Below are positions 18,370 to 27,338 of a stretch of 64,000 nucleotides of DNA, one piece after another. The DNA lies in contig NZ_SBIW01000031.1 of the NCBI RefSeq assembly GCF_004054195.1, positions 62,001 through 126,000 on the forward strand. Direction: 5' to 3'. Numbering within the stretch: position 1 is the stretch's first letter; every line of letters starts with the position of its first letter. Origin of the DNA: Mucilaginibacter gilvus. GTDB lineage: Bacteria; Bacteroidota; Bacteroidia; Sphingobacteriales; Sphingobacteriaceae. Under the pieces are notes generated by a model that made no database searches, had not been told where the DNA came from, and saw only the letters and a list, made by a program, of their open reading frames with translations. Made by a program: the position numbers and the translations under genes.

Positions 18370-18402
18370 TGCTTAATATTTATTGCTTAATCTATCAATT
18401 TA

Positions 18403-18573
18403 TTAAATTTCAAAATCGAATCGATATTTAAAGGCTGTAAGTTCAACTTCTTTAAGAATTGAGATAACTAAATCAACTTGTTTTTCAGCTACTGCTTGAT
18501 CAAACTTCGCCATCAAACCGCTTAAATATAAGCGTTCGTTTACGGTCATCCCACCATATTTATTTTCACTCAT
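18403..18573 (-). CDS. Small conserved-looking cytoplasmic protein (56 aa)
   Basis: This reading frame begins with MSENKYGGMTVNERLYLSGL and ends in FDFEI, 56 residues. It is too short for common ORF cutoffs. It is charged and helical, with no signal peptide. The pattern TVNERLYLSGLMAKFD followed by a helix (VISILKEVELTAFK) looks like a genuine protein, and I recall similar short hypothetical proteins in Bacteroidota. It starts 7 bases after the Dps gene stop on the same strand, so it is likely the second gene of a dps operon that ends at the terminator at 18333. Its function is unknown. Confidence 0.72.
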   Translation of the reverse strand: MSENKYGGMTVNERLYLSGLMAKFDQAVAEKQVDLVISILKEVELTAFKYRFDFEI

Positions 18574-18580
18574 AAATTAC

Positions 18581-19060
18581 TTAATCTTCATTCACAAACG
18601 AGCGAAGCATCCAGGTATTTTTCTCCTTGAACTGCATAAAGCGGTTCACCATGTCGTTGGTGCCATCGTCTCCGGCTTTGTCGGTTATCTCCAGTATCTC
18701 GCGCTCCATCTCTATCAGGCTGGCCATATCTTCAATGATCGCCTTCACCATATCGGTATCCAGCATACCTATCGTGTTTATTTCTTTTAAGGTCGATTGG
18801 CTGATGTAGTCCTTAAAGGTGCTGTACGGTGGTTTGCCCAGTGTGAGGATACGTTCGGCTAATTCGTCTATCGTAGTAAGGGCCACGGTGTATAGTTCTT
18901 CAAACTTTACGTGCAGGGTAAAAAAGCTTTTTCCTTTTACATTCCAGTGGCAACCACGTAATTTTTGATAGTGGATGTGGTAGTTGGCCAACAGGTCGTT
19001 CAGGTGGTCTACAACCGGTTTTACCTTTTTTTCTTCTAAGCTGATCTCTTTAGCGTCCAT
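18581..19060 (-). CDS. dps: Dps-family ferritin-like DNA-protection protein
   Basis: From the ATG at 19060 the protein has 158 residues, the normal Dps length; an earlier in-frame ATG at 19111 adds 17 residues without family likeness. Ferroxidase-site elements are visible: KLRGCHWNVKGKSFFTLHVK, FEELY and TIDELAERILTLG. Family members form 12-subunit shells that store iron, use up hydrogen peroxide and often bind DNA in starvation or stress. A 56-residue gene follows after 7 bases. Confidence 0.93.
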   Translation of the reverse strand: MDAKEISLEEKKVKPVVDHLNDLLANYHIHYQKLRGCHWNVKGKSFFTLHVKFEELYTVALTTIDELAERILTLGKPPYSTFKDYISQSTLKEINTIGMLDTDMVKAIIEDMASLIEMEREILEITDKAGDDGTNDMVNRFMQFKEKNTWMLRSFVNED

Positions 19061-19253
19061 AGTGTAATTGTGTATATGTTTCGGGTTTGATAACAAGGCC
19101 TTTAACGGCATTGTTTATTTAAATTGTGTTGTTTACATTACAATGAAGGAGCCTTGATAGGAATTTCACGGGAAATGTTTTGGCTCCGCTGATGCTTGTT
19201 TTGCGTTTATAAAGGTAGCGTTTTTAATATAATTAAGCATATTTGCAGCATAA

Positions 19254-20012
19254 ATGACAATTTTGCAACCATTAATCAGCCATCAATTCGGCGGCACCAT
19301 CTGGCGGATGGAGATAGACGAGCTTACCGATGTAATGGTGGTAGAGGTCCGCAACCAAACCGATAAACAGGTGAGTTTCGCGTCCCTCAACCTCAACACA
19401 GGCGAAATTTATTTTGAGGCTTTTAAAACGGATGAACGCTGGCTTACGGGTATCGAAGCTGTTCATAATGGCGTCGCATTATTCCATTATTACAAGCACG
19501 AGAGCGGCCCCGAGCATAAAGGCATCATCGCCATTGATGCCAATAACGCGGCACAGCTTTGGAGCAATTACAGCTATGCGTTTGATCATCTCGGCATTAA
19601 CGGGCCGGTGGTTTACAACACCAGCCTTCAGCCTAAAAAATTATTGCTGGCAGATATTAAAACCGGGCAGGTGCTGCGTGGTTACGAGGGTGCGGATAAA
19701 CCTTTGCCCAATAGTATAGTCATACCTGCAATATCATCTGCAAGCCAATTTGTTCCGGGGATGTTACCCGCCGAGCTTGTTGGAAATATAGTGCATTACC
19801 TTAATCACAATAATTATAGAATTGTATCTTTGCACGCTTTAAAAAACGGTGTGCTGCAACAGCACATCTATATTATGGATGGTATTGAAGTGTTGTATAC
19901 CGATTTATTGAACACCGGTATACAAAAATTACAACCCGAGGCGTTTGTATTACATAAAAATGCCCTGGTATACATTAAAAATAAAACAGAAATTATTGTA
20001 TTACCCCTCTAA
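19254..20012 (+). CDS. DUF4905-type protein
   Basis: The protein has 252 residues and resembles the DUF4905 family of Bacteroidota. It begins LQPLISHQFGGTIWRMEIDE and contains a repeated beta-rich pattern (SLNLNTGEIYFEAF, HKGIIAIDANNAAQLW, LLLADIKTGQVLRGYEG) like a beta-propeller. No signal peptide is seen. The function is not known. It is 21 bases before the LysM gene and in the same direction, so the DUF4905, LysM and uridine-kinase genes probably form one operon. Confidence 0.82.
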   Translation: MTILQPLISHQFGGTIWRMEIDELTDVMVVEVRNQTDKQVSFASLNLNTGEIYFEAFKTDERWLTGIEAVHNGVALFHYYKHESGPEHKGIIAIDANNAAQLWSNYSYAFDHLGINGPVVYNTSLQPKKLLLADIKTGQVLRGYEGADKPLPNSIVIPAISSASQFVPGMLPAELVGNIVHYLNHNNYRIVSLHALKNGVLQQHIYIMDGIEVLYTDLLNTGIQKLQPEAFVLHKNALVYIKNKTEIIVLPL

Positions 20013-20033
20013 AATACTGTATAATAATCAATT

Positions 20034-21101
20034 ATGAAATTAAAGGCACTGTTACTATCTACCATACTTACCACGCTTTCAGCATCGCTGTTTGCCCGCC
20101 CGCTGATTGATTCCATTGGTGTGGAGAACTTAAACGGCAAGAAAGTGATCCTGCACAAGCTGGACCCGAAAGATAATTACTACTCTATTGGCCGCAAATA
20201 CGGCGTTGCCCCAAAAACCATTATTGAGTTTAACAGCAACGCCAGTATGCAAATTGGCAAGATCATAAAAGTACCTACTGAGCGCCCTTTTAGCGGCGAT
20301 GTACCTGCACCCGCTGTAGTAACTACTACACCTGCACAACAGCCGCAAACCAAGCCGGTGGTACAGCAGCTGGTAACCAAACCTGTGGTACAACAGCCGG
20401 TAAGTACTACCCCGCCTGTTAATACGCCGGTAGTAACTACGCAACCTGCAGCCAATCAGCCGCCTGCTGTAAAACCAGCCGAGCAAAAGGTGGAGCAAAA
20501 AACAGCCCAGGAAGTTGCCAATAGCAACGTAAGCGGCATTACCGTACAGCAGTACAAGGTAGGTGCCGGGGAAACGCTTTATTCCATTGCCAAACGTTTT
20601 GGCACTACGGTAGATGATATTACGGCCACCAATAAACTAACAAGCACCATTGTACCGGGCCAGATATTAACCATCCGTTCGGGTGTGCCTGCTACCCCGC
20701 CGCCACCGCCTGTTGCCCATCCTATTGATTCCGCGCTTGCAAAACGCGATAGTACCTACGTGGCATCCCCGGCAGATTCATTGGCAGATAAACGCGCCGG
20801 TACCAGCAAATACGGATTGTTTGAAAAGAACGAAAAAGGCGTAGCCACCTGGATAGATGATGCCAGCCTGGACCCTAATAAAAAATTGATATTACACCGT
20901 ACCGCCCCTATTGGCACGGTGATGCGCATTACCAATCCTATGACGGGTAAAAGCACCTTTGCCAAAGTAGTGGGTCGTTTTACTGATAACCAGTCTACTC
21001 AAGGCGTAATGATCGTAATGACCAAAAATATTGCTGAATCTATCGGCGCTATAGACAAACGTTTTCATGTAACCATTAGTTACGGTACTCCTAATGAATA
21101 A
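20034..21101 (+). CDS. Secreted LysM protein with RlpA-like C-terminal domain
   Basis: The protein has 355 residues. It has a signal peptide (ends near SLFARP), a first LysM-like domain at ~38-85 (LDPKDNYYSIGRKYGVAP, TIIEFN), a Pro/Thr/Val/Gln-rich linker with PVVQQ repeats, and a clear second LysM at ~172-215 (YKVGAGETLYSIAKRFGTTV). The C-terminal ~100 residues (ILHRTAPIGTVMRITNPMTG, FAKVVGRFTDN) resemble the double-psi barrel of RlpA. It should bind peptidoglycan in the periplasm. Its last 8 bases overlap the start of the uridine-kinase gene. Confidence 0.87.
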   Translation: MKLKALLLSTILTTLSASLFARPLIDSIGVENLNGKKVILHKLDPKDNYYSIGRKYGVAPKTIIEFNSNASMQIGKIIKVPTERPFSGDVPAPAVVTTTPAQQPQTKPVVQQLVTKPVVQQPVSTTPPVNTPVVTTQPAANQPPAVKPAEQKVEQKTAQEVANSNVSGITVQQYKVGAGETLYSIAKRFGTTVDDITATNKLTSTIVPGQILTIRSGVPATPPPPPVAHPIDSALAKRDSTYVASPADSLADKRAGTSKYGLFEKNEKGVATWIDDASLDPNKKLILHRTAPIGTVMRITNPMTGKSTFAKVVGRFTDNQSTQGVMIVMTKNIAESIGAIDKRFHVTISYGTPNE

Positions 21102-21735
21102 ACCTTACGTAATTGGTATTGCCGGCGGAAGCGGAAGTGGCAAAACCTTTTTTTTGAATTGCTTTTTAGCGCATTTTACACCTGAAGAAGTGTGCCTGGT
21201 ATCCCAGGATGATTATTATATCCCCGTGGCGCATAATATGACCAAGGAGGAGAATAAACTCTACAACTTCGACTTGCCAAGCACCATTGATGCCGAACTG
21301 TTTGAAAGCGACATCAGCAAGCTGATGCGCTGGGAAACCGTTTACCAAAAGGAATATACTTTTAATAATCCCGATATCGTCCCTAAGATATTGGAGATAA
21401 AGTCCGCCCCTATCATTATTGTGGAAGGTTTGTTCATCCTTCACTTCCAAAAAATAGCCAACGACCTGGATATGACTATCTTCATTGAAGCCGATGAAGA
21501 CATTGCCCTGCGACGCCGCCTAAAGCGCGACCTGGCTGAACGCGGCTACTCTAACGAAGACGCCTATTACAAATGGGTAAACCACGTTGTACCGGCTTAT
21601 AAAGAGTACCTGCTGCCCCACCGTAACCAGTGCGATAAAATTGTGGTAAACAATGGCCACGTTGCTGATCATATTATGGAAGTGACCGACCAAATTTCGC
21701 AGGAATTGAGAGAGAAGGTGCTGGAAGGTATATAA
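21094..21735 (+). CDS. udk: Uridine kinase
   Basis: The protein has 213 residues, the usual length for uridine kinase. A P-loop is at 10-17 (GGSGSGKT), followed by SQDDYYIP, FDLPSTIDAELF and IIIVEGLFILHF (Walker B region). The RRLKRDLAERGY stretch is the family's lid region. The enzyme phosphorylates uridine and cytidine to UMP and CMP for pyrimidine salvage. The start codon overlaps the end of the LysM gene by 8 bases, so translation is probably coupled. Confidence 0.92.
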   Translation: MNKPYVIGIAGGSGSGKTFFLNCFLAHFTPEEVCLVSQDDYYIPVAHNMTKEENKLYNFDLPSTIDAELFESDISKLMRWETVYQKEYTFNNPDIVPKILEIKSAPIIIVEGLFILHFQKIANDLDMTIFIEADEDIALRRRLKRDLAERGYSNEDAYYKWVNHVVPAYKEYLLPHRNQCDKIVVNNGHVADHIMEVTDQISQELREKVLEGI

Positions 21736-21743
21736 AGCTAATA

Positions 21744-22013
21744 CTAATCGCAATTCAGCAGCAGATCGTAGTATTTCTTCATCAGTACGGTATCGTAATT
21801 AACAAGGGAATTGTAGGCTTCGGTGACTAACTCGTTCAAAATAGAAGAGCCGAGTTGCCCTGCCCCGTTCGGGATAGAATCGTAATAAGTAATAAGCTCT
21901 TTAACCCTTATAATTTCGTACAATAATTGCTGTATCAGGTCGGTTTGCTGCCCGTCCCCCATGCCACGCGAATTATTGAGAAAACCTAAAGGATCGTTGG
22001 TTGTAGATGTCAT
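21744..22013 (-). CDS. Small conserved hypothetical protein
   Basis: The ATG at 22013 gives 89 residues; a TTG two codons earlier is less likely. The sequence is soluble and helical (LIQQLLYEIIRVKELITYYD, then ILNELVTEAYNSLVNYD, LMKKYYDLLLNCD). I do not recognise the family. The gene is convergent with the uridine-kinase gene, 8 bases apart. Confidence 0.7.
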   Translation of the reverse strand: MTSTTNDPLGFLNNSRGMGDGQQTDLIQQLLYEIIRVKELITYYDSIPNGAGQLGSSILNELVTEAYNSLVNYDTVLMKKYYDLLLNCD

Positions 22014-22121
22014 TTGCAAAACAAAGATCCGGCTAAATGTTTCTCGATATAACTATACTTAAGCCTAAGCAACCGCTAAGATTTGCATTTTGTTTTGATT
22101 TTTTTCCAAAAAATTCAATTT

Positions 22122-22159
22122 AAATAGCAAAACCCTCTTTTGGGAGGGTTTTGCTATTT
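22122..22159. terminator. Strong bidirectional terminator downstream of pnp
   Basis: AAATAGCAAAACCCTC and GAGGGTTTTGCTATTT are perfect 16-base inverse arms around a 6-base loop. It lies 12 bases past the pnp stop on the minus strand and is followed by T-rich sequence in that direction. Confidence 0.92.
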
Positions 22160-22171
22160 AATTAAAAAAAA

Positions 22172-24298
22172 TCATTTGCTTGAATCTGGTCTTGGCAGTA
22201 AAACCTTACGAGAAAGTTTCAACTTACCTTGCTTATCAACATCAAGCAGTTTTACACGTACTTCGTCGCCTACATTAAAGATACCATCCATGGTCTCAAT
22301 TCTGCGGTGATCAATTTCAGATATGTGTAACAAGCCATCTTTACCCGGCATGATCTCAACAAATGCACCAAACGGCATAATTGATTTCACTTTACCTTCG
22401 TAGATCTCGCCAACTTCTGGTTTAGAAGCAATGTTGCGGATACGGGTTAAAGCCGCGTCGATAGAAGCTTTGTTATCGGCAAATACCTGTACTATACCCT
22501 GGTTGTCCTTCTCTTCGATAGAGATAGTGGCACCAGTTTCACGTTGCATTTCCTGGATGATCTTACCGCCGGGCCCGATAACTGCACCAATAAATTCTTT
22601 GTCGATTTTAATGGTAACGATACGTGGAGCGTGTGGTTTGTAATCTTCGCGTGGCGCGGTAATGGTTTTTGCCATTTCGCCAAGGATATGTAAGCGGCCT
22701 TCTTTTGCCTGGTCTAAAGCGTTGGTAAGAACTTCGTAAGAAAGACCGTTTATTTTCAAGTCCATCTGTACAGCAACAATACCGTTTTTGGTACCGGTTA
22801 CTTTAAAGTCCATATCACCTAAGTGATCTTCATCGCCAAGGATATCCGAAAGGATAGCGTATTTAGTACCCATTTCGTTGGTGATCAATCCCATCGCGAT
22901 ACCAGATACCGGGTTAGATATTTTAACACCTGCATCCATCAAAGCCAATGTACCGGCACAAACCGTAGCCATTGATGATGACCCGTTAGATTCAAGGATA
23001 TCAGAAACGATACGGATAGTGTAAGGGTTCTCATCTTCGTGTGGTAACACACGTTTTAACGAACGCATAGCCAGGTTACCGTGGCCAATTTCGCGGCGAC
23101 CAGCACCCCTGTTCGGACGAACCTCACCGGTAGAGAAACCAGGGAAATTGTAGTGTAACAGGAATTTTTGGTAACCGTTGATGAAAGCACCATCTATCAT
23201 TTGCTCATCGTCCTTAGCGCCTAAGGTAACGGTGGTTAATGCCTGGGTTTCGCCACGGGTAAACACAGCAGAACCGTGTGCAGATGGCAGGTAACCAACT
23301 TCGCTCCAGATAGAACGAATTTCTTTGGTATGGCGGCCGTCTAAACGTTTGCCTTCATCCAAAACAAGGTTACGGATGGCATCGTATTCAACATCGTGGT
23401 AGTATTTTTTAGCTAACGATTTAGTGATATCGTCAATTTCGCCTAAAGTAGCGATGTAAGCATCACGTACTTCTTTGAATTTAACAGAACGCTCATCTTT
23501 TGCAGATGCAGAAGATGCGATATCATAAACCTGCTGGTAAGTAGCTTCGTAGATCGCTTTCTTAAGGTCTTCGTTACTGTGCTCGTGGCTGTAGGTACGT
23601 TTAACGGTTTTACCAACTTCTTCGGCCAGTTCAATTTGCGCTAAACACTGTATTTTGATAGCAGTGTGTGCAAATTTAATAGCTTCAACCAGTTCAGCTT
23701 CCTGTATCTCGGCACTTTCACCTTCCACCATGTTGATGTCGTGCTGGTTACCTGCTACAATAAACTCAAGGGTTGCAGTTTTTAACTGGGTAAGGGTTGG
23801 GTTAATAACCAATTTACCATCAACTTTAGCAACGCGTACTTCAGATATCGGCCCGTTGAAAGGGATATCAGAAACAGATAATGCCGCAGAAGCTGCTAAA
23901 CCTGCCAGCGCATCCGGCATAATGTCTTTATCGGCAGAAATTAAGGAGATCATCACTTGTGTATCAGCGTGATAATCTTCCGGGAACATTGGGCGCAATG
24001 CGCGGTCAACCAAACGGGAGATCAAAACCTCGTAGTCTGACAAACGTGCCTCACGGCGTAAAAAACCACCCGGGATACGGCCGGTGGAAGCGTATTTCTC
24101 TTGATAATCTACAGAAAGAGGTAAGAAATCAATGCCCTCTTTTGCGTCTGGTGATGATACTACGGTAGCAAGCAACATGGTATCACCCATCTTAATTACT
24201 ACAGAGCCATCTGCCTGTTTGGCCAGTTTACCGGTTTCGATCTCAATGGTGCGGCCGTCACCTAAATCAATTACCTTTTTAATTACGTTTAAACTCAT
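22172..24298 (-). CDS. pnp: Polynucleotide phosphorylase
   Basis: The protein has 708 residues, as expected. It holds two RNase PH-like domains (RIPGGFLRREARLSDYEVL-like segment near residue 77 and PNRGAGRREIGHGNLA with SGSSMATVCAG-type SNGSSSMATVCAG near 415-455), a KH domain near 560-610 (FIGAVIGPGGKIIQEMQRET) and an S1 domain at the C-terminus (GEIYEGKVKSIMPFGAFVEI). It degrades RNA 3' to 5' using phosphate. The gene follows rpsO in the widely conserved rpsO-pnp order, with a hairpin between them. Confidence 0.97.
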   Translation of the reverse strand: MSLNVIKKVIDLGDGRTIEIETGKLAKQADGSVVIKMGDTMLLATVVSSPDAKEGIDFLPLSVDYQEKYASTGRIPGGFLRREARLSDYEVLISRLVDRALRPMFPEDYHADTQVMISLISADKDIMPDALAGLAASAALSVSDIPFNGPISEVRVAKVDGKLVINPTLTQLKTATLEFIVAGNQHDINMVEGESAEIQEAELVEAIKFAHTAIKIQCLAQIELAEEVGKTVKRTYSHEHSNEDLKKAIYEATYQQVYDIASSASAKDERSVKFKEVRDAYIATLGEIDDITKSLAKKYYHDVEYDAIRNLVLDEGKRLDGRHTKEIRSIWSEVGYLPSAHGSAVFTRGETQALTTVTLGAKDDEQMIDGAFINGYQKFLLHYNFPGFSTGEVRPNRGAGRREIGHGNLAMRSLKRVLPHEDENPYTIRIVSDILESNGSSSMATVCAGTLALMDAGVKISNPVSGIAMGLITNEMGTKYAILSDILGDEDHLGDMDFKVTGTKNGIVAVQMDLKINGLSYEVLTNALDQAKEGRLHILGEMAKTITAPREDYKPHAPRIVTIKIDKEFIGAVIGPGGKIIQEMQRETGATISIEEKDNQGIVQVFADNKASIDAALTRIRNIASKPEVGEIYEGKVKSIMPFGAFVEIMPGKDGLLHISEIDHRRIETMDGIFNVGDEVRVKLLDVDKQGKLKLSRKVLLPRPDSSK

Positions 24299-24466
24299 CT
24301 TTTTTGTGTTGTGGGGTACTTTTCATCTTCAGGAGCACCCCGGTTTTTATGTGTGTGTATATTGTTTCGATGCGTATGTTTTTGCCGGTTTCTCTCGCGG
24401 CTTTTGAAGCTATTTTGGCTGGTTTTATAGGTTTATAAGGGGCAGCAACTCATGGTTTCAAAAAGT

Positions 24467-24500
24467 AAAAAGCCATCCAGCATAATGCGGACGGCTTTTT
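24467..24500 (-). terminator. Hairpin between rpsO and pnp
   Basis: AAAAAGCCATCC and GGACGGCTTTTT form a 12-base stem with one G-U type mismatch, 18 bases past the rpsO stop on the minus strand. It may only partly end transcription, since pnp follows in the same direction. Confidence 0.8.
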
Positions 24501-24518
24501 GAAAAATATTCAGGAGGA

Positions 24519-24797
24519 TTACTTGATGATATCCCTCAGCGCTAAGGCCTTGATGATAGCACGATACCTGTTGATATCTTTTTTGAACAGGTATGCCAGC
24601 AATCCGCGGCGTTTACCTACTAATTTTTGTAGCGATAACTGGGTAGAAAAATCGTGTTTATTTTTCTTAAGGTGACCGGTTAAGTGCGCTATACGGTAAG
24701 TGAATAAAGCAACTTGTCCTTCGGTTGTACCTGTATCGGCGGCACTTTTACCGTGCTTTGCAAAGATCTCTGCCTTTGCTTCTGTACTTAAATACAT
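24519..24797 (-). CDS. rpsO: Small-subunit ribosomal protein S15
   Basis: The protein has 92 residues, close to the usual 89. The family motifs KHGKSAADTGTTEGQVALFT and RIAHLTGHLKKNKHDF are clear, followed by LVGKRRGLLAYLFKKDINRY. S15 binds 16S rRNA early in assembly of the 30S subunit. It is the first gene of the rpsO-pnp pair. A -7 box TACCTTTG at 24843-24850 on the minus strand may be its promoter, which would give a 5' leader of about 40 bases. Confidence 0.97.
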   Translation of the reverse strand: MYLSTEAKAEIFAKHGKSAADTGTTEGQVALFTYRIAHLTGHLKKNKHDFSTQLSLQKLVGKRRGLLAYLFKKDINRYRAIIKALALRDIIK

Positions 24798-24842
24798 TAC
24801 GTAAATAATATTAAAGTGTTTAAAATTCTATTAATTGTGGCG

Positions 24843-24850
24843 CAAAGGTA
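24843..24850 (-). promoter_or_regulatory. Probable -7 box of the rpsO-pnp operon
   Basis: The minus strand reads TACCTTTG here, a full match to TAnnTTTG. It lies ~46 bases upstream of the rpsO start. The -33 box is not clear. Confidence 0.45.
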
Positions 24851-25021
24851 AGTGTTTTAGTTTGAAGTTTAAAACCTTTAGCCAAAAGAATTTCGCGGGC
24901 GATACAGCCGGTTTTTACAGGTGTTTAATAAACTTAACACATAACACATAACACCTTGCGTATTGTTACGTACAAAGGCAATTAGTACTAATATTTATTA
25001 GGCGTTGCTTTATCAAAAACT

Positions 25022-25029
25022 TATATTTG
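25022..25029 (+). promoter_or_regulatory. Probable -7 box of the FISUMP lipoprotein gene
   Basis: TATATTTG matches TAnnTTTG exactly, 16 bases before the ATG at 25046. TTG at 25005-25007 is a possible -33 box at a slightly short spacing. Confidence 0.45.
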
Positions 25030-25045
25030 GTAAAACCAAAGCCTG

Positions 25046-26269
25046 ATGAAAGTTAGAAACTATTTACTGATTCTGCTTAGTACGATAATTTACTCGTGTG
25101 CAACAAAAAAAGATGGGCCGACTCCAACCCCATTTAAAACAGACCCGGTAATTAACGATACAACAAAGGTTTTGCCAACTTTAACAGATTTTGGTATCAA
25201 TCCAAAAACATTTGGCGATGCCGATTTTATAATTACCGCACCCAAAAGTAACAGTACAGGGGCATTTATCTACACCAGTAGCAACTTGTTGGTAGCCCAA
25301 ACAGATGGCAATAAAATTATTGTTAAAGGCAGTGGCACAACGGTGATAACTGCAAGCCAGGCCGCATCAGGCAACTTTGCGGCGGCCAGCATAACTGCAA
25401 GCTTTAATGTGGCACCTAAGCAAACCATTACCGGTAAATTCAATGCCCCTGTTTTTTTAAGTGGTATAACTTATCATATTGTGGCCCCCGTTAGTAATAA
25501 CCCCTCTAAATTTGTATTTAGCTCGGGCAACCCGCTTGTGGCAAAAGTGAGTAACGACACCCTAAAAGTTGTAGGAATTGGCCAGGTGTTTATAATAGCA
25601 CGCCAGGAAGCCACGACCGGTTATAGTACTGTTGCCGATACACTTGTGCTGACCTCGGCTGTTACCCCAATTACAAAACCGATAACCGACGCTGATAATA
25701 ATATATATACCGCCGTAACCGTAGGTAATCAAATTTGGCTTGGGCAAAACCTGGTTACAACCAAATACCGGGACGGGAGCGCTATAACCTATAGCGCAGA
25801 CGATGGCATTACCGGATGGGGTGCTTTAACCGCAGGTGCCCAAACTATTTATAACAACGACCCCGCTAACAAAACCTACGGGCGACTTTATAACTGGTAT
25901 GCCACGACAAACAAAATTGGCCTGGCACCGGCGGGCTGGCATATATCTGAAGATGAAGAATGGATTGCACTTTTCACCCACTTTGGCGGCAGGGATAATA
26001 CAGGGCCTGCCCTGCGCCAGTCTGCAAATAATGCTACAGACTTTAATGCATTATTAGGCGGTGTTTATACCAGAGACTTAACTACGGGTAAATTTACTTT
26101 TAATGGCCTAAACAAAACGTCTAAGTTTTGGATAGCCGGGGAATTTAACAGCACACTTGGGTTGGGTACTCTTTTAGTTGAAAATTCGCTGGTGGGCATA
26201 GAGAGCGCACCAAAACAAAATGCATACTCGGTAAGGTGCCTGCAAGATTATGTGGTGACCTTTAAATAA
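25046..26269 (+). CDS. Lipoprotein with C-terminal FISUMP (Fib_succ_major) domain
   Basis: The protein has 407 residues. It starts with a lipoprotein signal (LILLSTIIYSC, cysteine 18). Two beta-rich stretches follow (~50-125 and ~130-210) that resemble Ig-like repeats, each with similar phrases (FIYTSSNLLVAQTDG and FVFSSGNPLVAKVSN). The last ~190 residues are the Fibrobacter succinogenes major paralogous domain (TIGR02145): VTVGNQIWLGQNLVTTKYRD, YGRLYNWYAT, GLAPAGWHISEDEEW and AYSVRCLQD. It should be exposed on the cell surface or periplasm. Function is unknown; it appears to be a single gene. Confidence 0.88.
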   Translation: MKVRNYLLILLSTIIYSCATKKDGPTPTPFKTDPVINDTTKVLPTLTDFGINPKTFGDADFIITAPKSNSTGAFIYTSSNLLVAQTDGNKIIVKGSGTTVITASQAASGNFAAASITASFNVAPKQTITGKFNAPVFLSGITYHIVAPVSNNPSKFVFSSGNPLVAKVSNDTLKVVGIGQVFIIARQEATTGYSTVADTLVLTSAVTPITKPITDADNNIYTAVTVGNQIWLGQNLVTTKYRDGSAITYSADDGITGWGALTAGAQTIYNNDPANKTYGRLYNWYATTNKIGLAPAGWHISEDEEWIALFTHFGGRDNTGPALRQSANNATDFNALLGGVYTRDLTTGKFTFNGLNKTSKFWIAGEFNSTLGLGTLLVENSLVGIESAPKQNAYSVRCLQDYVVTFK

Positions 26270-26357
26270 GAAACAACTAACGCAGGAAATCATCTACAGG
26301 GAACTTTTATCGACTTCTAAGTTCTTACTTTTGACTTTTAACTTTTTACTTAAAAGA

Positions 26358-26768
26358 ATGCCCTACTCCACCTTCGAAACTGAGCACCGCGTACGCCCCG
26401 ATGATATCGACATGTTTAGGCATGTGCACAACAGCAAGTATTTTGATTACGTGCTGGCGGCCCGTTACGAGCAAATGGAAACCTGCTATGGCATGGCCAT
26501 GGAGAAATTTATGGAACGCGGCTTTGGCTGGGTAGTGCGCGCCGTATATATGGACTATAAACGCGCCCTGGTAATGGGTGATTACTTTTTAGTGCGCACC
26601 GGCATCGAAAGCATCAACGACAAAGGTTGCCGTGTAGCCTTCACCATCACCAACAAAGCCACCAAAAAGGTATGCTGCGATGGCTACTTCGATTACGTAA
26701 TGATTGATATGGCCACGGGCCGCGGCACTAAAGTACCGGAGGATGTAATTGCGCACTATGGCATCTGA
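26358..26768 (+). CDS. Acyl-CoA thioesterase, 4HBT hotdog fold
   Basis: The ATG at 26358 gives 136 residues, a normal single-hotdog length; the longer frame from 26331 adds only residues read from an AT-rich spacer. Family elements are TEHRVRPDDIDMFRHVHNSK (with the D and HVHN pattern of the 4-hydroxybenzoyl-CoA thioesterase group) and GFGWVVRAVYMDYKRAL. It should cleave acyl-CoA thioesters in the cytoplasm; the substrate cannot be named. It is a single gene between two repeat-containing spacers. Confidence 0.88.
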   Translation: MPYSTFETEHRVRPDDIDMFRHVHNSKYFDYVLAARYEQMETCYGMAMEKFMERGFGWVVRAVYMDYKRALVMGDYFLVRTGIESINDKGCRVAFTITNKATKKVCCDGYFDYVMIDMATGRGTKVPEDVIAHYGI

Positions 26769-26842
26769 TGTGCAGATTTCAAATGTGCATATATGCAAAT
26801 GAAAAAACTCAAAGCCAATAAAACTATCTGCACATCCAAAGT

Positions 26843-27142
26843 TTAATTCGCCAGTATAACATCACCGCAGCAATTCACATCACTTACCAGTAAGCCTTTT
26901 GAGCCATTGATGGTTTCTATGGTGTGGATATACTTATAGGTTTTGCTTAACTGGTCAAATCCATGGTCAATAACCTGTATGTTCAGGTCCTCTACAGAAA
27001 AATCTACGCTATCCTGCAGGCATAAAAAATGCTGACCATCCATCGGCAAAAAATCATGGGTGTAACCTTTGTCGTGCAGGTCGATGACGCGCCTGGTTAA
27101 GGCGTTATTCAATTTACGGGCGTTGTTCTTAAGACTGTTCAT
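26843..27142 (-). CDS. Small hypothetical protein
   Basis: The protein has 99 residues, soluble, with no signal peptide. It contains LTRRVIDLHDKGYTHDFLPM, then a stretch ending in KGLLVSDVNC with a Cys pair (NCCGDVILAN). I do not recognise the family by name, but its amino-acid use and its own terminator downstream suggest it is real. Confidence 0.65.
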   Translation of the reverse strand: MNSLKNNARKLNNALTRRVIDLHDKGYTHDFLPMDGQHFLCLQDSVDFSVEDLNIQVIDHGFDQLSKTYKYIHTIETINGSKGLLVSDVNCCGDVILAN

Positions 27143-27272
27143 GGCTTTGATAGGTTGTTACGGTAAATAGGACGCTTGGGCACCGCAAATAGTTACAAAT
27201 GAGCTATTTAAATCAGCATTTTATCTCAACAATTTTTATACCAATAAACATTTATGATGAGCCAATTGTAAA

Positions 27273-27320
27273 ATAAAAATAGAGCCCTGGCTTTTTGCAA
27301 AACCAAGGCTCTATTTTTAT
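27273..27320. terminator. Terminator between ddl and the neighbouring small gene
   Basis: ATAAAAATAGAGCC and GGCTCTATTTTTAT are perfect 14-base inverse arms around a 20-base loop. It is 19 bases past the ddl stop on the minus strand and ends that gene. Confidence 0.88.
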
Positions 27321-27338
27321 GCTATTTGTTAAAATTTG

